From positions 6,634,001 through 6,698,000 of the forward strand of contig NZ_BJOR01000001.1 of NCBI RefSeq assembly GCF_006540305.1: a stretch of DNA of 64,000 nucleotides, read 5' to 3'. A model generated the notes under the pieces. It was not told where the DNA came from, searched no databases, and saw only the letters and a program-made list of their open reading frames with translations. Below are positions 18,994 to 27,689 of this stretch, piece by piece. Position 1 is the first letter of the stretch. Each line of letters opens with the position of its first letter. The position numbers and the translations under genes were made by a program. This stretch comes from Streptomyces sp. 6-11-2. Lineage in GTDB: Bacteria; Actinomycetota; Actinomycetes; Streptomycetales; Streptomycetaceae.

Positions 18994-19473
18994 ATGGCAA
19001 CTCCCGACTTCATCCGTACCATCAGGACCTCGGCCGGCAAACAGCTGCTGTGGCTGCCCGGCGTCACCGCCATCGTCTTCGACGACGACGGCAGAGTGCT
19101 CCTGGGCCGCCGCTCCGACACCGGCGAATGGTCGGTGGTCGGCGGCATCCCGGAGCCGGGCGAGCAGCCGGCCGCCTGTGCCGTGCGGGAGGTCCACGAG
19201 GAGACCGCGGTGCACTGTGTCGCCGAGCGGGTGGTCCTGGTCCAGGCGCTGGACCCCGTCACCTACGGCAACGGCGACATCTGCCAGTACATGGACATCA
19301 CCTTCCGGTGCCGTGCCGTGGGCGGCGAGGCACGTGTCAACGACGACGAGTCGCTGGAGGTGGGCTGGTTCGCGGTGGACGCGCTGCCGGACCTGGACGA
19401 GTTCGGTCTGTTCCGGATCAAGCAGGCCATGTCCGATGCACCCACGTGGTTCAACCCCACGGAATTGAACTGA
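18994..19473 (+). CDS. Nudix hydrolase
   Basis: A 159-residue Nudix protein. The Nudix box reads GIPEPGE...REVHEETAV and keeps the metal-binding glutamates. Upstream is VTAIVFDDDGRVLLGRRS, and downstream the usual beta-sheet with DICQYMDITFRC. Nudix enzymes hydrolyse nucleoside diphosphates linked to another group; the substrate of this one is not predictable. ATG at 18994 is supported by similarity (MATPDFIRTIR). It is followed within 55 bp by the SDR gene but probably has its own promoter. This is a different gene from the Nudix hydrolase at the window's right edge. Confidence 0.9.
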   Translation: MATPDFIRTIRTSAGKQLLWLPGVTAIVFDDDGRVLLGRRSDTGEWSVVGGIPEPGEQPAACAVREVHEETAVHCVAERVVLVQALDPVTYGNGDICQYMDITFRCRAVGGEARVNDDESLEVGWFAVDALPDLDEFGLFRIKQAMSDAPTWFNPTELN

Positions 19474-19527
19474 AGTATGGGTCGTGCCCATATGTGGTGT
19501 GACGGACGGCCTGCCTAGGGTCACTCC

Positions 19528-20322
19528 ATGACCTCGCCGCTCCCCGCTCCGCGCACCCCCTCGCTCGATCTCGGCGGCCGCACCGCGCTCGTCACCGGCG
19601 CCGCCGGAGGCATCGGCCGCGCCTGCGCGCTGCGGCTGGCCGCCGCCGGGGCGAGGGTCAGAGCCGTCGACCGGGACGCGCCGGGCCTGGAAGCGCTCGC
19701 CGAGCGGGCGGGCGCGCTCGCCGGCTTCCTCGAACCGCTGGTGCTCGACCTCACCGACCTCGACGCCGCCGAGCGGGCGGCCGCCGGTACCGATGTGCTC
19801 GTCAACAACGCCGGGCTGCAACTGGTGTGCCCCATCGAGGAGTTCCCGCCCGAGGTCTTCCACACCGTGCTCACCGTGATGCTGGAGGCGCCCTTCCGGC
19901 TGATCCGCGGCGCGCTGCCGCACATGTACGGCCGGCAGTGGGGCCGGATCGTCAACATCTCCTCCGTGCACGGCCTGCGCGCCTCCGCCTACAAGTCGGC
20001 CTACGTGGCCGCCAAGCACGGCCTGGAGGGGCTGTCCAAGACCACCGCCCTCGAAGGCGCCCCGCACGGCGTCACCTCCAACTGCGTCAACCCCGGCTAT
20101 GTGCGCACCCCCCTGGTCGAGGCGCAGCTGGCCGACCAGGCGCGGGCCCACGGCATCTCCGAGGAGCGCGTGCTCTCCGAGGTGCTGCTCAAGGACAGCG
20201 CGGTCAAACGGCTGCTCGAACCCGAGGAGGTCGCCGAGGCCGTGGCGTACCTGTGCGGGCCGCAGGCCTCCTTCGTCACCGGCTCCTCGCTGGTCCTGGA
20301 CGGCGGGTGGACCGCGCACTGA
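19528..20322 (+). CDS. SDR oxidoreductase, 3-hydroxybutyrate dehydrogenase-like
   Basis: A 264-residue classical short-chain dehydrogenase. It has the NAD-binding TGAAGGIGRA, NNAGLQ, catalytic Ser in NISSVHG, and Tyr/Lys in YKSAYVAAKHG. The C-terminal GSSLVLDGGWTAH is typical of the 3-hydroxybutyrate dehydrogenase subfamily, as is the insertion with ERVLSEVLLKDSAVKRLLEP. It would oxidise 3-hydroxybutyrate to acetoacetate. It is followed by the PucR-type regulator on the same strand and the MHS transporter on the opposite strand, which suggests a small uptake-and-oxidation locus. Confidence 0.88.
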   Translation: MTSPLPAPRTPSLDLGGRTALVTGAAGGIGRACALRLAAAGARVRAVDRDAPGLEALAERAGALAGFLEPLVLDLTDLDAAERAAAGTDVLVNNAGLQLVCPIEEFPPEVFHTVLTVMLEAPFRLIRGALPHMYGRQWGRIVNISSVHGLRASAYKSAYVAAKHGLEGLSKTTALEGAPHGVTSNCVNPGYVRTPLVEAQLADQARAHGISEERVLSEVLLKDSAVKRLLEPEEVAEAVAYLCGPQASFVTGSSLVLDGGWTAH

Positions 20323-20385
20323 CCGGCCCCCCGGTTCCTCTGCGCACCCCCGGGTTTTCCACAGGCTCCACGAGAGGACCGGACG

Positions 20386-22344
20386 ATGGGTGATCCTGTG
20401 GGCATGTCCAGTGATCACGTGCAGTCCGCCCGGCGCCCCGCCGCCAGGACTCCGGCCGGCAGCGCCGAGACCCCCTTCCTCGAGCTGCTGGCCCGGGGCG
20501 CGCCCACCGCCGCCTTCGAACAGCCGGTGCTGCTCGCCCGTGCCGAGGGCCGGCCGGCCGAGTGGATCGACGCGCTCGAGCAGGCCAGACTGCTCGCCCT
20601 GCGCGTCCGCGCGGAACTGGAGGGCCGGCGGCGCCGCGAGGCGGAGCTTTCGGCGCTGTTCGAGACCGCCCACGACCTGGCCGGCCTGCGCGACCTGGAC
20701 GCGGTGCTCCAGGCGATCGTGCAGCGCGCCCGCTCGCTGCTCGGCACGGACATCGCCTACCTCACCCTCAACGACCCCGCCCGCGGCGACACCTGCATGC
20801 GTGTCACCGAGGGCTCGGTGGCCGCCCGCTTCCAGCAACTGCGCCTGGGCATGGGGGAGGGGCTGGGAGGCCTGGTCGCGCAGACGGCCCGCCCCTACGT
20901 CACCGACGACTACTTCAAGGACCCCCGCTTCCAGCACACCGGAACCATCGACGCGGGTGTGCGGGACGAGGGCCTGGTCGCGATCCTCGGCGTGCCGCTC
21001 ATGCTCGGACCACAGGTGATCGGCGTACTCTTCGCGGCCGACCGGCGGGCCCGTGTGTTCGAACGGGAGCAGATCGCCCTGCTCGGCTCCTTCGCGGCCC
21101 TCGCCGCGGCGGCCATCGACAGCGCCAACCTGCTCACCGAGACCCGCTCGGCGCTCGCCGGCCTGGAGCGGGCCAACGAGATCATCCGTGACCGCAGCGG
21201 CGTCATCGAGCGCGCCTCCGATGTCCACGACCGGCTCGCCGAACTCGTCCTGCGCGGCGGCGGAGTGCACGACGTCGCCGCCGCCGTCGCCCAAGTGCTC
21301 GACGGCGCCGTCGAGTTCACCGAGGCCGCCGCCGCACCCGCCGGCGCCTTGGAGGCATCCCGGGCCGAGGGACACGCGGTGCCGCACGGTCCGGACTGGA
21401 TCGCCGCCGTCGCCGCGGGCGGTGAACTGCTCGGCGCGCTCGTGCTGCGCGGTCACCCCGGCCTCGACCCCGTCGACCAGCGCACGCTGGAGCGAGCCGC
21501 GATGGTCACCTCGCTGCTGCTGCTCGCCAGACGGTCGGCCGCCGAGGCCGAACAGCGCGTCCGCGGCGAACTCCTCGACGACCTCCTGGACGCCCGCGAC
21601 CGCGATCCCCGCCTGCTGCGCGAGCGCGCCGCCCGGCTGCAGGCCGACCTCGACGCCACGCACGTCGTGCTCGCCGCCCGGCTCGACGCCCCGTCCGCCG
21701 ACGCCGAGCAGGAGGCCGCCGCCCGCCACCGCCTGTGGTCGGCGGCGTTTCACCTGGCCGCCACCCGGCACGGACTGGCCGCCGCCCGCGACGGCGGCAC
21801 GGTCCTGCTGCTGCCGCTGCGCCGCGGGGACAGCGCCACTCAACTGGCCCGCAGAACCGCCCGCCACCTCGGCACCGGGGTGCACGAGGCGGTCACCGTG
21901 GGCGCCTCCGCGCCCGTCGAGAACCTGGCCGCCCACCCCGAGACCGTAGCCGCCGCCTACGAGGAGGCGCGGCGCTGCCTCGACGCCCTGCGGCTGCTCG
22001 GCCGCACCGGCGACGGCGCCGCCGCCCAGGACTTCGGCTTCCTCGGCCTGCTGCTGGCCGGTGACCGGGACATCGGCGGCTTCGTCGACCGCACCGTCGG
22101 CCCGGTCGTCGCCTACGACGATCGGCGCGGCACGGAGCTCATACGCACCCTGGAGGCGTACTTCGCGTGCGGCATGAGCCCGGCCCGCACCAAGGACGCA
22201 CTGCACGTCCATGTGAACACCGTGGCCCAGCGACTGGACCGCGTGGGCCGGCTGCTCGGCCGGGACTGGCAGACCCCGGCCCGCGCCCTGGAGATCCAAC
22301 TCGCCATGCGTCTGCACCGCTTGTCGGTACCGGCGCAGAGCTGA
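20386..22344 (+). CDS. GAF-domain / PucR-type helix-turn-helix regulator
   Basis: 652 residues. An N-terminal region with a short coiled coil is followed by a GAF sensor domain (about 100-245: ERARSLLGTDIAYLTLND, IAILGVPLMLG, GVLFAADRRAR). A central CdaR/GGDEF-like region comes next, and a C-terminal PucR HTH_30 domain (about 585-640: ELIRTLEAYFACGMSP, TKDALHVHVNTV, RLDRVGRLLGRDW). Such proteins activate catabolic operons after binding a small aromatic or carboxylic ligand. ATG at 20386 has GAGAGG upstream; ATG at 20404 is the alternative. Its neighbours, the hydroxybutyrate dehydrogenase-like SDR and the transporter, are the likely targets. Confidence 0.88.
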   Translation: MGDPVGMSSDHVQSARRPAARTPAGSAETPFLELLARGAPTAAFEQPVLLARAEGRPAEWIDALEQARLLALRVRAELEGRRRREAELSALFETAHDLAGLRDLDAVLQAIVQRARSLLGTDIAYLTLNDPARGDTCMRVTEGSVAARFQQLRLGMGEGLGGLVAQTARPYVTDDYFKDPRFQHTGTIDAGVRDEGLVAILGVPLMLGPQVIGVLFAADRRARVFEREQIALLGSFAALAAAAIDSANLLTETRSALAGLERANEIIRDRSGVIERASDVHDRLAELVLRGGGVHDVAAAVAQVLDGAVEFTEAAAAPAGALEASRAEGHAVPHGPDWIAAVAAGGELLGALVLRGHPGLDPVDQRTLERAAMVTSLLLLARRSAAEAEQRVRGELLDDLLDARDRDPRLLRERAARLQADLDATHVVLAARLDAPSADAEQEAAARHRLWSAAFHLAATRHGLAAARDGGTVLLLPLRRGDSATQLARRTARHLGTGVHEAVTVGASAPVENLAAHPETVAAAYEEARRCLDALRLLGRTGDGAAAQDFGFLGLLLAGDRDIGGFVDRTVGPVVAYDDRRGTELIRTLEAYFACGMSPARTKDALHVHVNTVAQRLDRVGRLLGRDWQTPARALEIQLAMRLHRLSVPAQS

Positions 22345-22399
22345 CCCCCGTACGCGAGCGGGCGTACGGGGGCCGGCCGGAACAGGGGGCGGGCGGGGA

Positions 22400-23791
22400 T
22401 CAGACGCTACGCGCGCCGGCGGTGCGGGCGGCCGTGGGCCCGGCGTCCGCGGACGCCTCGACGTCGGCGAGGTCGCGGTGCCGGGTCTCCTTGGCCACTC
22501 CCACCGCGATCAGCGTCAGCACGGCCGCCGCGATCACGTACAGGACGATGGGGGTGGAGCTGCCGTAGGCGGACAGCAGGGCGGTGGCGATCAGCGGGGC
22601 GGGCGCGCCCGCGGCGACGGAGGCGAACTGGGCGCCGATGGAGGCGCCGGAGTAGCGCATGCGGGTCGCGAACATCTCGGCGAAGAAGGCCGCCTGCGGG
22701 GCGTACATGGCCCCGTGCAGTACCAGGCCCACGGTCACCGCGAGGACGAGTTGGCCGAAGCCGCCGGTGTCGATGAGCCAGAAGAACGGGAACATCCACA
22801 GGCCGACCCCGGCGGCACCCAGCAGGTACACCGGGCGGCGCCCGATCCGGTCCGACAGGGCACCCCAGGCCGGGATCACCGCGAAGTGCACCGCGGACGC
22901 GATCAGCACTGCGTTGAGCGCGGTCTGCTTGGAGACGCCGGCGGAGGTGGTGGCGTAGACGAGGATGAACGCGGTGATCACGTAGTAGCTGATGTTCTCC
23001 GCCATACGCGCCCCCATCGCCACCAGCACATCACGCCAGTGATGCCGCAGCACGGACACCAGCGGCAGCCTCTCGGTCCGGTCCTCGGCCGCCCGCGCCG
23101 CCCTGCGGCTCTCGGCCTGCGCCAACGCCTGCTGGAACACGGGCGATTCATCGACGGAGAGACGAATCCACAAACCGACGACGACGAGTACACCGGAAAG
23201 CAGGAACGGAATGCGCCATCCCCAGCTGCCGAAGGCGCTGTCGGAGAGCACCGCGGTCAGCAGCGACAGCACACCGGTGGCGAGCAACTGCCCCGCGGGC
23301 GCCCCGGTCTGCGGCCAGGAGGCCCAGAACCCGCGCCGCCGCGCGTCCCCGTGCTCCGACACCAGCAGCACGGCTCCGCCCCACTCACCGCCCAGCGCGA
23401 AGCCCTGGACCAGACGCAACACGGTGAGCAGCACCGGAGCCGCGCTGCCCACCGTCGCATGCGTGGGCAGCAACCCGATGGCGAAGGTGGCCCCACCCAT
23501 CAGGAGCAGGCTCAGCACCAGCAGCTTCTTGCGCCCCAGCCGGTCACCGTAGTGCCCGAACACCAGCGCGCCCAGCGGCCGCGCCGCGAACCCGACCGCA
23601 TACGTCAGGAACGACAGCAGCGTCCCCACCAGCGGATCCGAGTCCGGGAAGAACAGCTTGTTGAACACGAGCGCGGCAGCCGAGCCGTACAGGAAGAAGT
23701 CGTACCACTCGATGGTGGTGCCGATGAGACTGGCGGCGACGATGCGGCGGAGGTTCGCCGGGGGTGGGGGAGAGGTGGTCGGGGAGGCCAT
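22400..23791 (-). CDS. MHS-type MFS transporter (metabolite:proton symporter)
   Basis: A 463-residue, 12-helix major facilitator. It opens with ASLIGTTIEWYDFFLYG, the signature of the metabolite:H+ symporter family (ProP, ShiA, KgtP, PcaT relatives). The loop 2-3 motif is GHYGDRLGRKKLL, and the second is GALSDRIGRRPVY. The family imports organic acids or zwitterions. ATG at 23791 follows GAGGAAG at 8-nt spacing; 16 further upstream codons are not conserved. It converges with the GAF/PucR gene (55 bp between stops), and a carboxylate that feeds the neighbouring dehydrogenase is a reasonable substrate guess. Confidence 0.9.
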   Translation of the reverse strand: MASPTTSPPPPANLRRIVAASLIGTTIEWYDFFLYGSAAALVFNKLFFPDSDPLVGTLLSFLTYAVGFAARPLGALVFGHYGDRLGRKKLLVLSLLLMGGATFAIGLLPTHATVGSAAPVLLTVLRLVQGFALGGEWGGAVLLVSEHGDARRRGFWASWPQTGAPAGQLLATGVLSLLTAVLSDSAFGSWGWRIPFLLSGVLVVVGLWIRLSVDESPVFQQALAQAESRRAARAAEDRTERLPLVSVLRHHWRDVLVAMGARMAENISYYVITAFILVYATTSAGVSKQTALNAVLIASAVHFAVIPAWGALSDRIGRRPVYLLGAAGVGLWMFPFFWLIDTGGFGQLVLAVTVGLVLHGAMYAPQAAFFAEMFATRMRYSGASIGAQFASVAAGAPAPLIATALLSAYGSSTPIVLYVIAAAVLTLIAVGVAKETRHRDLADVEASADAGPTAARTAGARSV

Positions 23792-23970
23792 GTGCGCCAC
23801 TTCCTCGTCTGCGGTGGGGACGGGTACGTGTCGGCACACGGTAGGAACATGCAGGTCAGGAGCACATGTGGCGAGCCAACATAGTCTGACGGCTGGCTAT
23901 GCGTGCGGCCACCATGCCCGCCTGTGGAGCGGTGGTTCAGGGGCTCGAAGAGGGTTGAACCGGGGCGGTT
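23792..23970. promoter_or_regulatory. Upstream region of the MHS transporter, ending at a helicase remnant
   Basis: Contains AGCCA...TGGCT (23866-23890), a short inverted repeat spanning CATAGT, on the transporter's upstream side. This could be a promoter/operator, but the -35 element is not clear. The rest holds no recognisable gene. Confidence 0.3.
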
Positions 23971-25025
23971 CACACCCAGGCGCTGGCGCCGTACGCCCAG
24001 GCACTGCGGCTGCGGATGGCCACGGTCGTCGGCGGCATGTCGATTGGCGGCAGGTCGCCGAGCTGCGCCAGGGAACCGAGGTGGTCGTCCCCACCTCTGG
24101 ACGCCTGCACGACCTGATCGAGCGCAACGCCTGCCGCCTGGGACGGGTAAGGACCACCGTGCTGGACGAGGCCGACCAGATGCGCGACTTGGGATTCCTG
24201 CCGCAGGTTGTCGACGTCCTCGACCAGGTGCACCTCGACGGTCAGCGGATGCTCTTCTCGGCCACTCTCGATCGCGACGTCGATCAGCTGGTCCGCCGCT
24301 ACCTCCACGACCTCGTCGTCCACTCGGTCGACCCGTCCGCGGGCAAGATCACGACGATGGGGCACCACGTTCTGGTCGTCCACGGCCCTGACTGCTACGC
24401 CGTCACCACGGAGATCGCCGCCCGCGACGGCCGCGTACTGCTATTCCTCGACACCAAGCACGCCGTCGACCAGCTCACCCGGCATCTGCGAGCCAGCGGG
24501 GTGCACGCCGAGGCCCTGCACAGCGGCAAGTCACAGCCACAGCGCACACGGACCCTGGCGCAGTTCAAGAACGGCCAGATCACCGTTCTGGTGGCGACCA
24601 ATGTCGCGGCCCGTGGCCTGCACGTCGACGACCTCGATCTCGTGGTCAACGTCGACCCGCCCACCGACCCCAAGGGCTATGTGCACCGGGCGGGCCGCAC
24701 CGCCCGCGCCGGTGAGTCCGGCAGCGTGGTCATGCTCGTGCTGGCGGGCCAGCGCCGCGAGACGAGCCGAATGATGGCCGGGGCCGGCATCGAGCCGACC
24801 GTCACCAAGGTGCGCTCGGGCGAGGCGGAGCTGAGCCGGATCACCGGCGCCAAGGCTCCCTCCGGCACCCCGCTCGATGGCGGGCCCGCCGTCCCCCGAC
24901 CCAAGAACACCAACGCTCCCTTCCGCGGCCTCGGTACCAGCAAGGACACCTCCCGCGGCGCCGGCAGCAAGTCCCGAAAGGCCGGCGAGGCCCGCAAGGC
25001 CGCCCTCGTGCGTCGCAACGGCTGA
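23971..25025 (+). pseudogene. RhlE-like DEAD-box RNA helicase, 5'-truncated and frameshifted
   Basis: Homology begins abruptly at HTQALAPYAQALRLRMATV (23971), inside what should be helicase domain 1, so the Q motif and Walker A are missing. After MSIG a one-base frame change is needed to continue into VAELRQGTEVVV. The rest is clean: DEAD box as VLDEADQM, SAT as LFSATLDRD, LFLDTKHAVDQL, VATNVAARGLHVDDLDLVVN and HRAGRTARAG. A Gly/Ser/Lys-rich tail ends RRNG. It cannot be a functional helicase because the ATP-binding loop is absent. The start of homology probably marks a deletion or insertion breakpoint next to the transporter promoter. Confidence 0.85.
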
Positions 25026-25237
25026 GAGCCGTTGCCCTGGCAGCGAATCTCCCGGCCACGGGATCGACAACCCTCGGCCCGGCCCGAAGCCCGTCCTGCG
25101 CCCCCACCTACGAAGCGAACGCCCTCGACCACGAGAGGGATACCCGCCGCAACCGAGCAGGATGATGTTGCCGGCGTCCCGCACTGCGCCCGGCATGACA
25201 AGCTGTGCTTGCCCACCCCCGAACCCAGGAGGTCACC

Positions 25238-25477
25238 ATGACCGCAGAGCCCGTACCTACGGAAGGTTCGGAGTCGGCTGCCCCCGAGACGTCCCCTCTG
25301 GCGGACAGCGACGGCAACTACGACCTCAAGCGCAAGTTCCGCGAAGCCCTGGCGCGCAAGCGCGGTGCGCAGGCGGACGCCGCCGATGTTGCCGCCAACC
25401 CGGATGCGTCGAAGGTGCGTGCGGCGCACGGCCCGGCTGCGAGCCAGCGGTCGTTCAGGCGTAAGAGCGGCGGCTGA
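25238..25477 (+). CDS. DUF5302 family small protein
   Basis: 79 residues, hydrophilic and charged. The core LKRKFREALARKRG, the later SKVRAAHGPA, and the ending RSFRRKSGG match the Streptomyces DUF5302 family, of unknown function. The ATG at 25238 follows a textbook AGGAGG (25227-25232), a strong initiation signal. There are no cysteines, signal peptide or membrane segment. It is probably a highly expressed small cytosolic protein. It stands alone, 210 bp after the helicase remnant. Confidence 0.88.
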   Translation: MTAEPVPTEGSESAAPETSPLADSDGNYDLKRKFREALARKRGAQADAADVAANPDASKVRAAHGPAASQRSFRRKSGG

Positions 25478-25873
25478 GTCGATCAGTCCCGCGATCTGGC
25501 CGCTCAATCAGCACTCTGAGCGCCACCCACTCGCGCGCCCCACTTCATGCCCCTGTGCGCGTTGCGGGTGAGGCGCGGCCAGCAGTCTCGCCTGTGGGAA
25601 GGGCCCGGCTGCGGTTGGCGCGGGTCGGTGGCGCCGCCGCGCTGGAATTCCGGCCAGGACGTCCGGCCGCCGACGTTGCACGGTGGCCAGGACGTAGCTG
25701 ACGGCCCGGTGCGACGCCGACGCGTCCGGCCACCCCGCGTTACCACCGGAGCCGTCCGAATCACTGATCATTCCGGGACGAGGGCACTGCCTCGTCCGAG
25801 GGCACGCGGCCGGTGTCGCGCGCCCGCCGTGCCCGCTGTACCGCTGTGCAAATCGACGGCGGTTGTCCGGGCC
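25478..25873. other. Non-coding or degraded stretch
   Basis: Open frames on both strands here lack family similarity and plausible starts. I see no gene. The stretch ends at the 27-nt copy of the TnpB element left end, so it is probably scar tissue from past insertions. Confidence 0.5.
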
Positions 25874-25900
25874 TGACCGGATCTCTTGAGCGCAAGCCCC
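25874..25900. repeat. Solo copy of the 27-nt TnpB-element left-end sequence
   Basis: Identical to 7524-7550 over 27 nt, with unrelated flanks on both sides. No tnpB follows. To its right, a short rightward stretch (25901-25985) reads like the C-terminal part of an SDR enzyme (SAEDSPLRVFFG), and that in turn meets an IS3 remnant. The arrangement looks like stacked recombination scars. Confidence 0.6.
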
Positions 25901-25989
25901 TGAAGATCGTCAGTGCCGAGGACTCCCCGCTGCGTGTCTTCTTCGGCCCCGTGCCCATGGAGATGGTGCACCAGCTCTGCAACGAGCAA

Positions 25990-26202
25990 CTTGCGCGGCA
26001 CCCTGTAGGTGGCTTTGGAGGCGACGTGCAGCACGGTGATCTCGTGGGCCAGGGCGTCATCGGCGGCCTTCCCCGCCGAGCGCGCCTTCTCGCCGGCCGG
26101 CCACGCGTAGAAGGAGGAGCATGCCACCCTCAGCAGCCGGCACAACAGAGCAACATTGTGGGTGGTCTTCTCCGCCTCGATGACCGGGTACACCTCGCTC
26201 AT
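25990..26202 (-). pseudogene. IS3-family transposase OrfB, N-terminal remnant
   Basis: Only the start of OrfB remains: YPVIEAEKTTHNVALLCRLL, SSFYAWPAGEKARSA and DDALAHEITVLHVASKATY, the HTH_21-type N-terminal region. The frame stays open to 25768, but similarity is lost after about TYRVPR, so the DDE integrase core is gone. Its start overlaps the end of OrfA, as in complete IS3 elements where OrfAB is made by frameshifting. It is non-functional. Confidence 0.8.
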
Positions 26203-26489
26203 CGATCGCTCTGTTTCGCGAAGAAGAGCGCTGCTTTTCGCAGCACCTCGATCGTCTCCGCCTGCTCGGCGGCCGGCCTCCGCAGCCGTCGCATCTCTTC
26301 GCGCTCGGCCGTCGTCAGCTCTCCCGGCGCCCCCTGCCCGCGGTCGATCGTGTCCTGCTTGACCCAGTTCCGCAGTCCCTCGGCGCTGACCCCGATCCCC
26401 CGGGCCACCTCGGTCACGGTCTTCCCGGAGGAGCGAACGAGCGCGACCGCATCCCGTTTGAACTCCTCCGTGCGGTCGCTACCGGGCAA
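26199..26489 (-). CDS. IS3-family transposase OrfA (orphaned)
   Basis: 96 residues with a complete HTH_Tnp_1 domain: [34 protein letters not shown], and the C-terminal leucine-zipper-like coiled coil [23 protein letters not shown]. OrfA binds the element ends. Because OrfB is truncated just downstream, this copy cannot transpose by itself. The frame itself looks undamaged. Confidence 0.8.
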   Translation of the reverse strand: MPGSDRTEEFKRDAVALVRSSGKTVTEVARGIGVSAEGLRNWVKQDTIDRGQGAPGELTTAEREEMRRLRRPAAEQAETIEVLRKAALFFAKQSDR

Positions 26490-26616
26490 GGCGGGCGCTC
26501 ACGGTCTTGCCGCCGGAGCCCGACAGTCCTGGTGCGCGGCGTGAACATTCCTGTGGTGACGCGGTGTTCGGGCGTGTAGCGTCTGCGTCAGCTGTCGTGG
26601 TTCGGAATTTCCCTTT

Positions 26617-26640
26617 GCCCACGCCTTGGTGTGGGCGTTT
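26617..26640 (+). terminator. Hairpin plus T-run upstream of the cold shock gene
   Basis: GCCCACGCC and GGTGTGGGC pair (one G-U) around a very small loop and are followed by GTTTT. It lies about 90 nt upstream of the csp start. It could terminate upstream transcription or be part of a structured csp leader. Confidence 0.45.
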
Positions 26641-26725
26641 TGCTGTGCTGTGCCGCAGGAACCAGGGCGATCACCTCTGCCTTCCACATGGAGTGGGAGG
26701 CGTTCATCGACTGGAAGGCATGACT

Positions 26726-26929
26726 ATGGCTACGGGAACCGTGAAGTGGTTCAACGCGGAGAAGGGTTTCGGCTTCATTGCCCAGGACGGGGGCGGTCCG
26801 GACGTCTTCGCGCACTACTCCGCAATCAACTCCTCAGGCTTTCGTGAGCTCCAGGAAGGCCAGATCGTGACGTTCGACGTCACCCAGGGCCAGAAGGGCC
26901 CGCAGGCCGAGAACATCAACCCGGCCTGA
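26726..26929 (+). CDS. Cold shock protein (CspA family)
   Basis: 67 residues, the typical single-domain Csp length. It has RNP1-like KGFGFIAQD and RNP2-like VFAHYSAI, the opening [14 protein letters not shown], and the closing [10 protein letters not shown]. It binds single-stranded nucleic acid and melts RNA structure. ATG at 26726 is preceded by GGAAGG (26713-26718) at 7 nt; the in-frame ATG at 26720 is too close to that site. The long upstream leader with a hairpin suggests post-transcriptional control. A strong terminator follows at 27065. Confidence 0.95.
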   Translation: MATGTVKWFNAEKGFGFIAQDGGGPDVFAHYSAINSSGFRELQEGQIVTFDVTQGQKGPQAENINPA

Positions 26930-27331
26930 CCTTGCAGCTCTGCCCGAGGGATGGCGCACTCCGCGTCCGGTGACTGCCGCGGCCCGTGCAGGCCGTCCTT
27001 TCGGCCGGACAAGGGGGTCCGCTCTTGTGCCGGTCGTCGACAGAATCTGCGGTGCACAGGATCGGGGCCGCGCAGCATAGCTGCGCGGCCCTGATCTGTT
27101 GAGGTGCGTCAGGGGGGCGCGACCTCGACCGGGCACTTCCTGAACCTGGCATCAAGCGCCGTTGCGGGCTCGGCCGCCTCACCCGTACGTGTCTCAGTTC
27201 GTCGGCGACCAGGGTTGCTCGCAAGGTGCAGCGGCACCGAGCCGGAAGAGCAGGGGTACGAGGCCGGGTTGCGCGTCACGTGCCGGCTCGGGCGCCGTAT
27301 GCCCTGCACGCCTGCCTGGAGGAGTAGACGT
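26930..27331. other. Downstream region of csp, no gene seen
   Basis: Apart from the strong hairpin at 27065-27091 and a weaker one (26991-27006, GGCCG/CGGCC), I see no conserved reading frame. Open frames here have atypical composition. Confidence 0.5.
27065..27091 (+). terminator. Strong hairpin terminator downstream of csp
   Basis: GGGCCGCGCAGC (27065-27076) and its exact complement (27080-27091) form a 12-bp perfect stem with an ATA loop, about 135 nt after the csp stop. This is the likely end of the csp transcript. Confidence 0.65.
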
Positions 27332-27673
27332 TCAGGCGCTGGTCCAGGCGTCGAGGAAGGCTTTCCGTCCAGCCCGATAGTCCGACCTGCGGTCTGCATG
27401 CAGGACGTGCCAGGCGGTGAGCTCGAGATCTCGGAGCCACAGTTCTCCGATGACCTGTGTCTTGAGGTCGGGAAGATGGTCGGACTCGGCGAGGGCTTGA
27501 CCGATCACCTCCCCGGCCGCGACGCGCTGGGATGGGGTCAACGAACACCTGTGGACACCCTCGTATTTCTCCGCATCATGCGGCGGAGCACCGTTGACGA
27601 CCGTCCGCCAGTACATCGCAGCAAAAACGCCCACTCCAGCGTGCAGGTCAGGGCAGTCCTGAGATGCATTCAT
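27332..27673 (-). CDS. Hypothetical protein, about 113 residues
   Basis: I do not recognise this frame, but its composition is protein-like: HAGVGVFAAMYWRTVVNG, SLTPSQRVAAGEVIGQALAE, LWLRDLELTAWHVLHAD and the ending KAFLDAWTSA. It appears all-helical and cytosolic. The start is taken at ATG 27673 (MNASQDCPD); there is no clear ribosome site at the ideal distance, and the frame continues upstream into the argJ scrap. It could be a truncated gene joined to that scrap. No neighbour suggests a role. Confidence 0.4.
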   Translation of the reverse strand: MNASQDCPDLHAGVGVFAAMYWRTVVNGAPPHDAEKYEGVHRCSLTPSQRVAAGEVIGQALAESDHLPDLKTQVIGELWLRDLELTAWHVLHADRRSDYRAGRKAFLDAWTSA

Positions 27674-27689
27674 CCCCGGCGTGAACTCC

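Noticed and set aside
18730..22317. Long reverse-strand frame across the lnt end, Nudix, SDR and GAF regulator genes
   Set aside because: It is the antisense shadow of four recognisable forward genes, with no motif of its own.
22478..23884. Forward frame of 468 codons opposite the MHS transporter
   Set aside because: His/Gln/Arg-rich shadow; the transporter motifs on the reverse strand are unambiguous.
24531..25507. Reverse-strand frames opposite the helicase remnant and DUF5302 gene
   Set aside because: Shadows of clear forward coding sequence.
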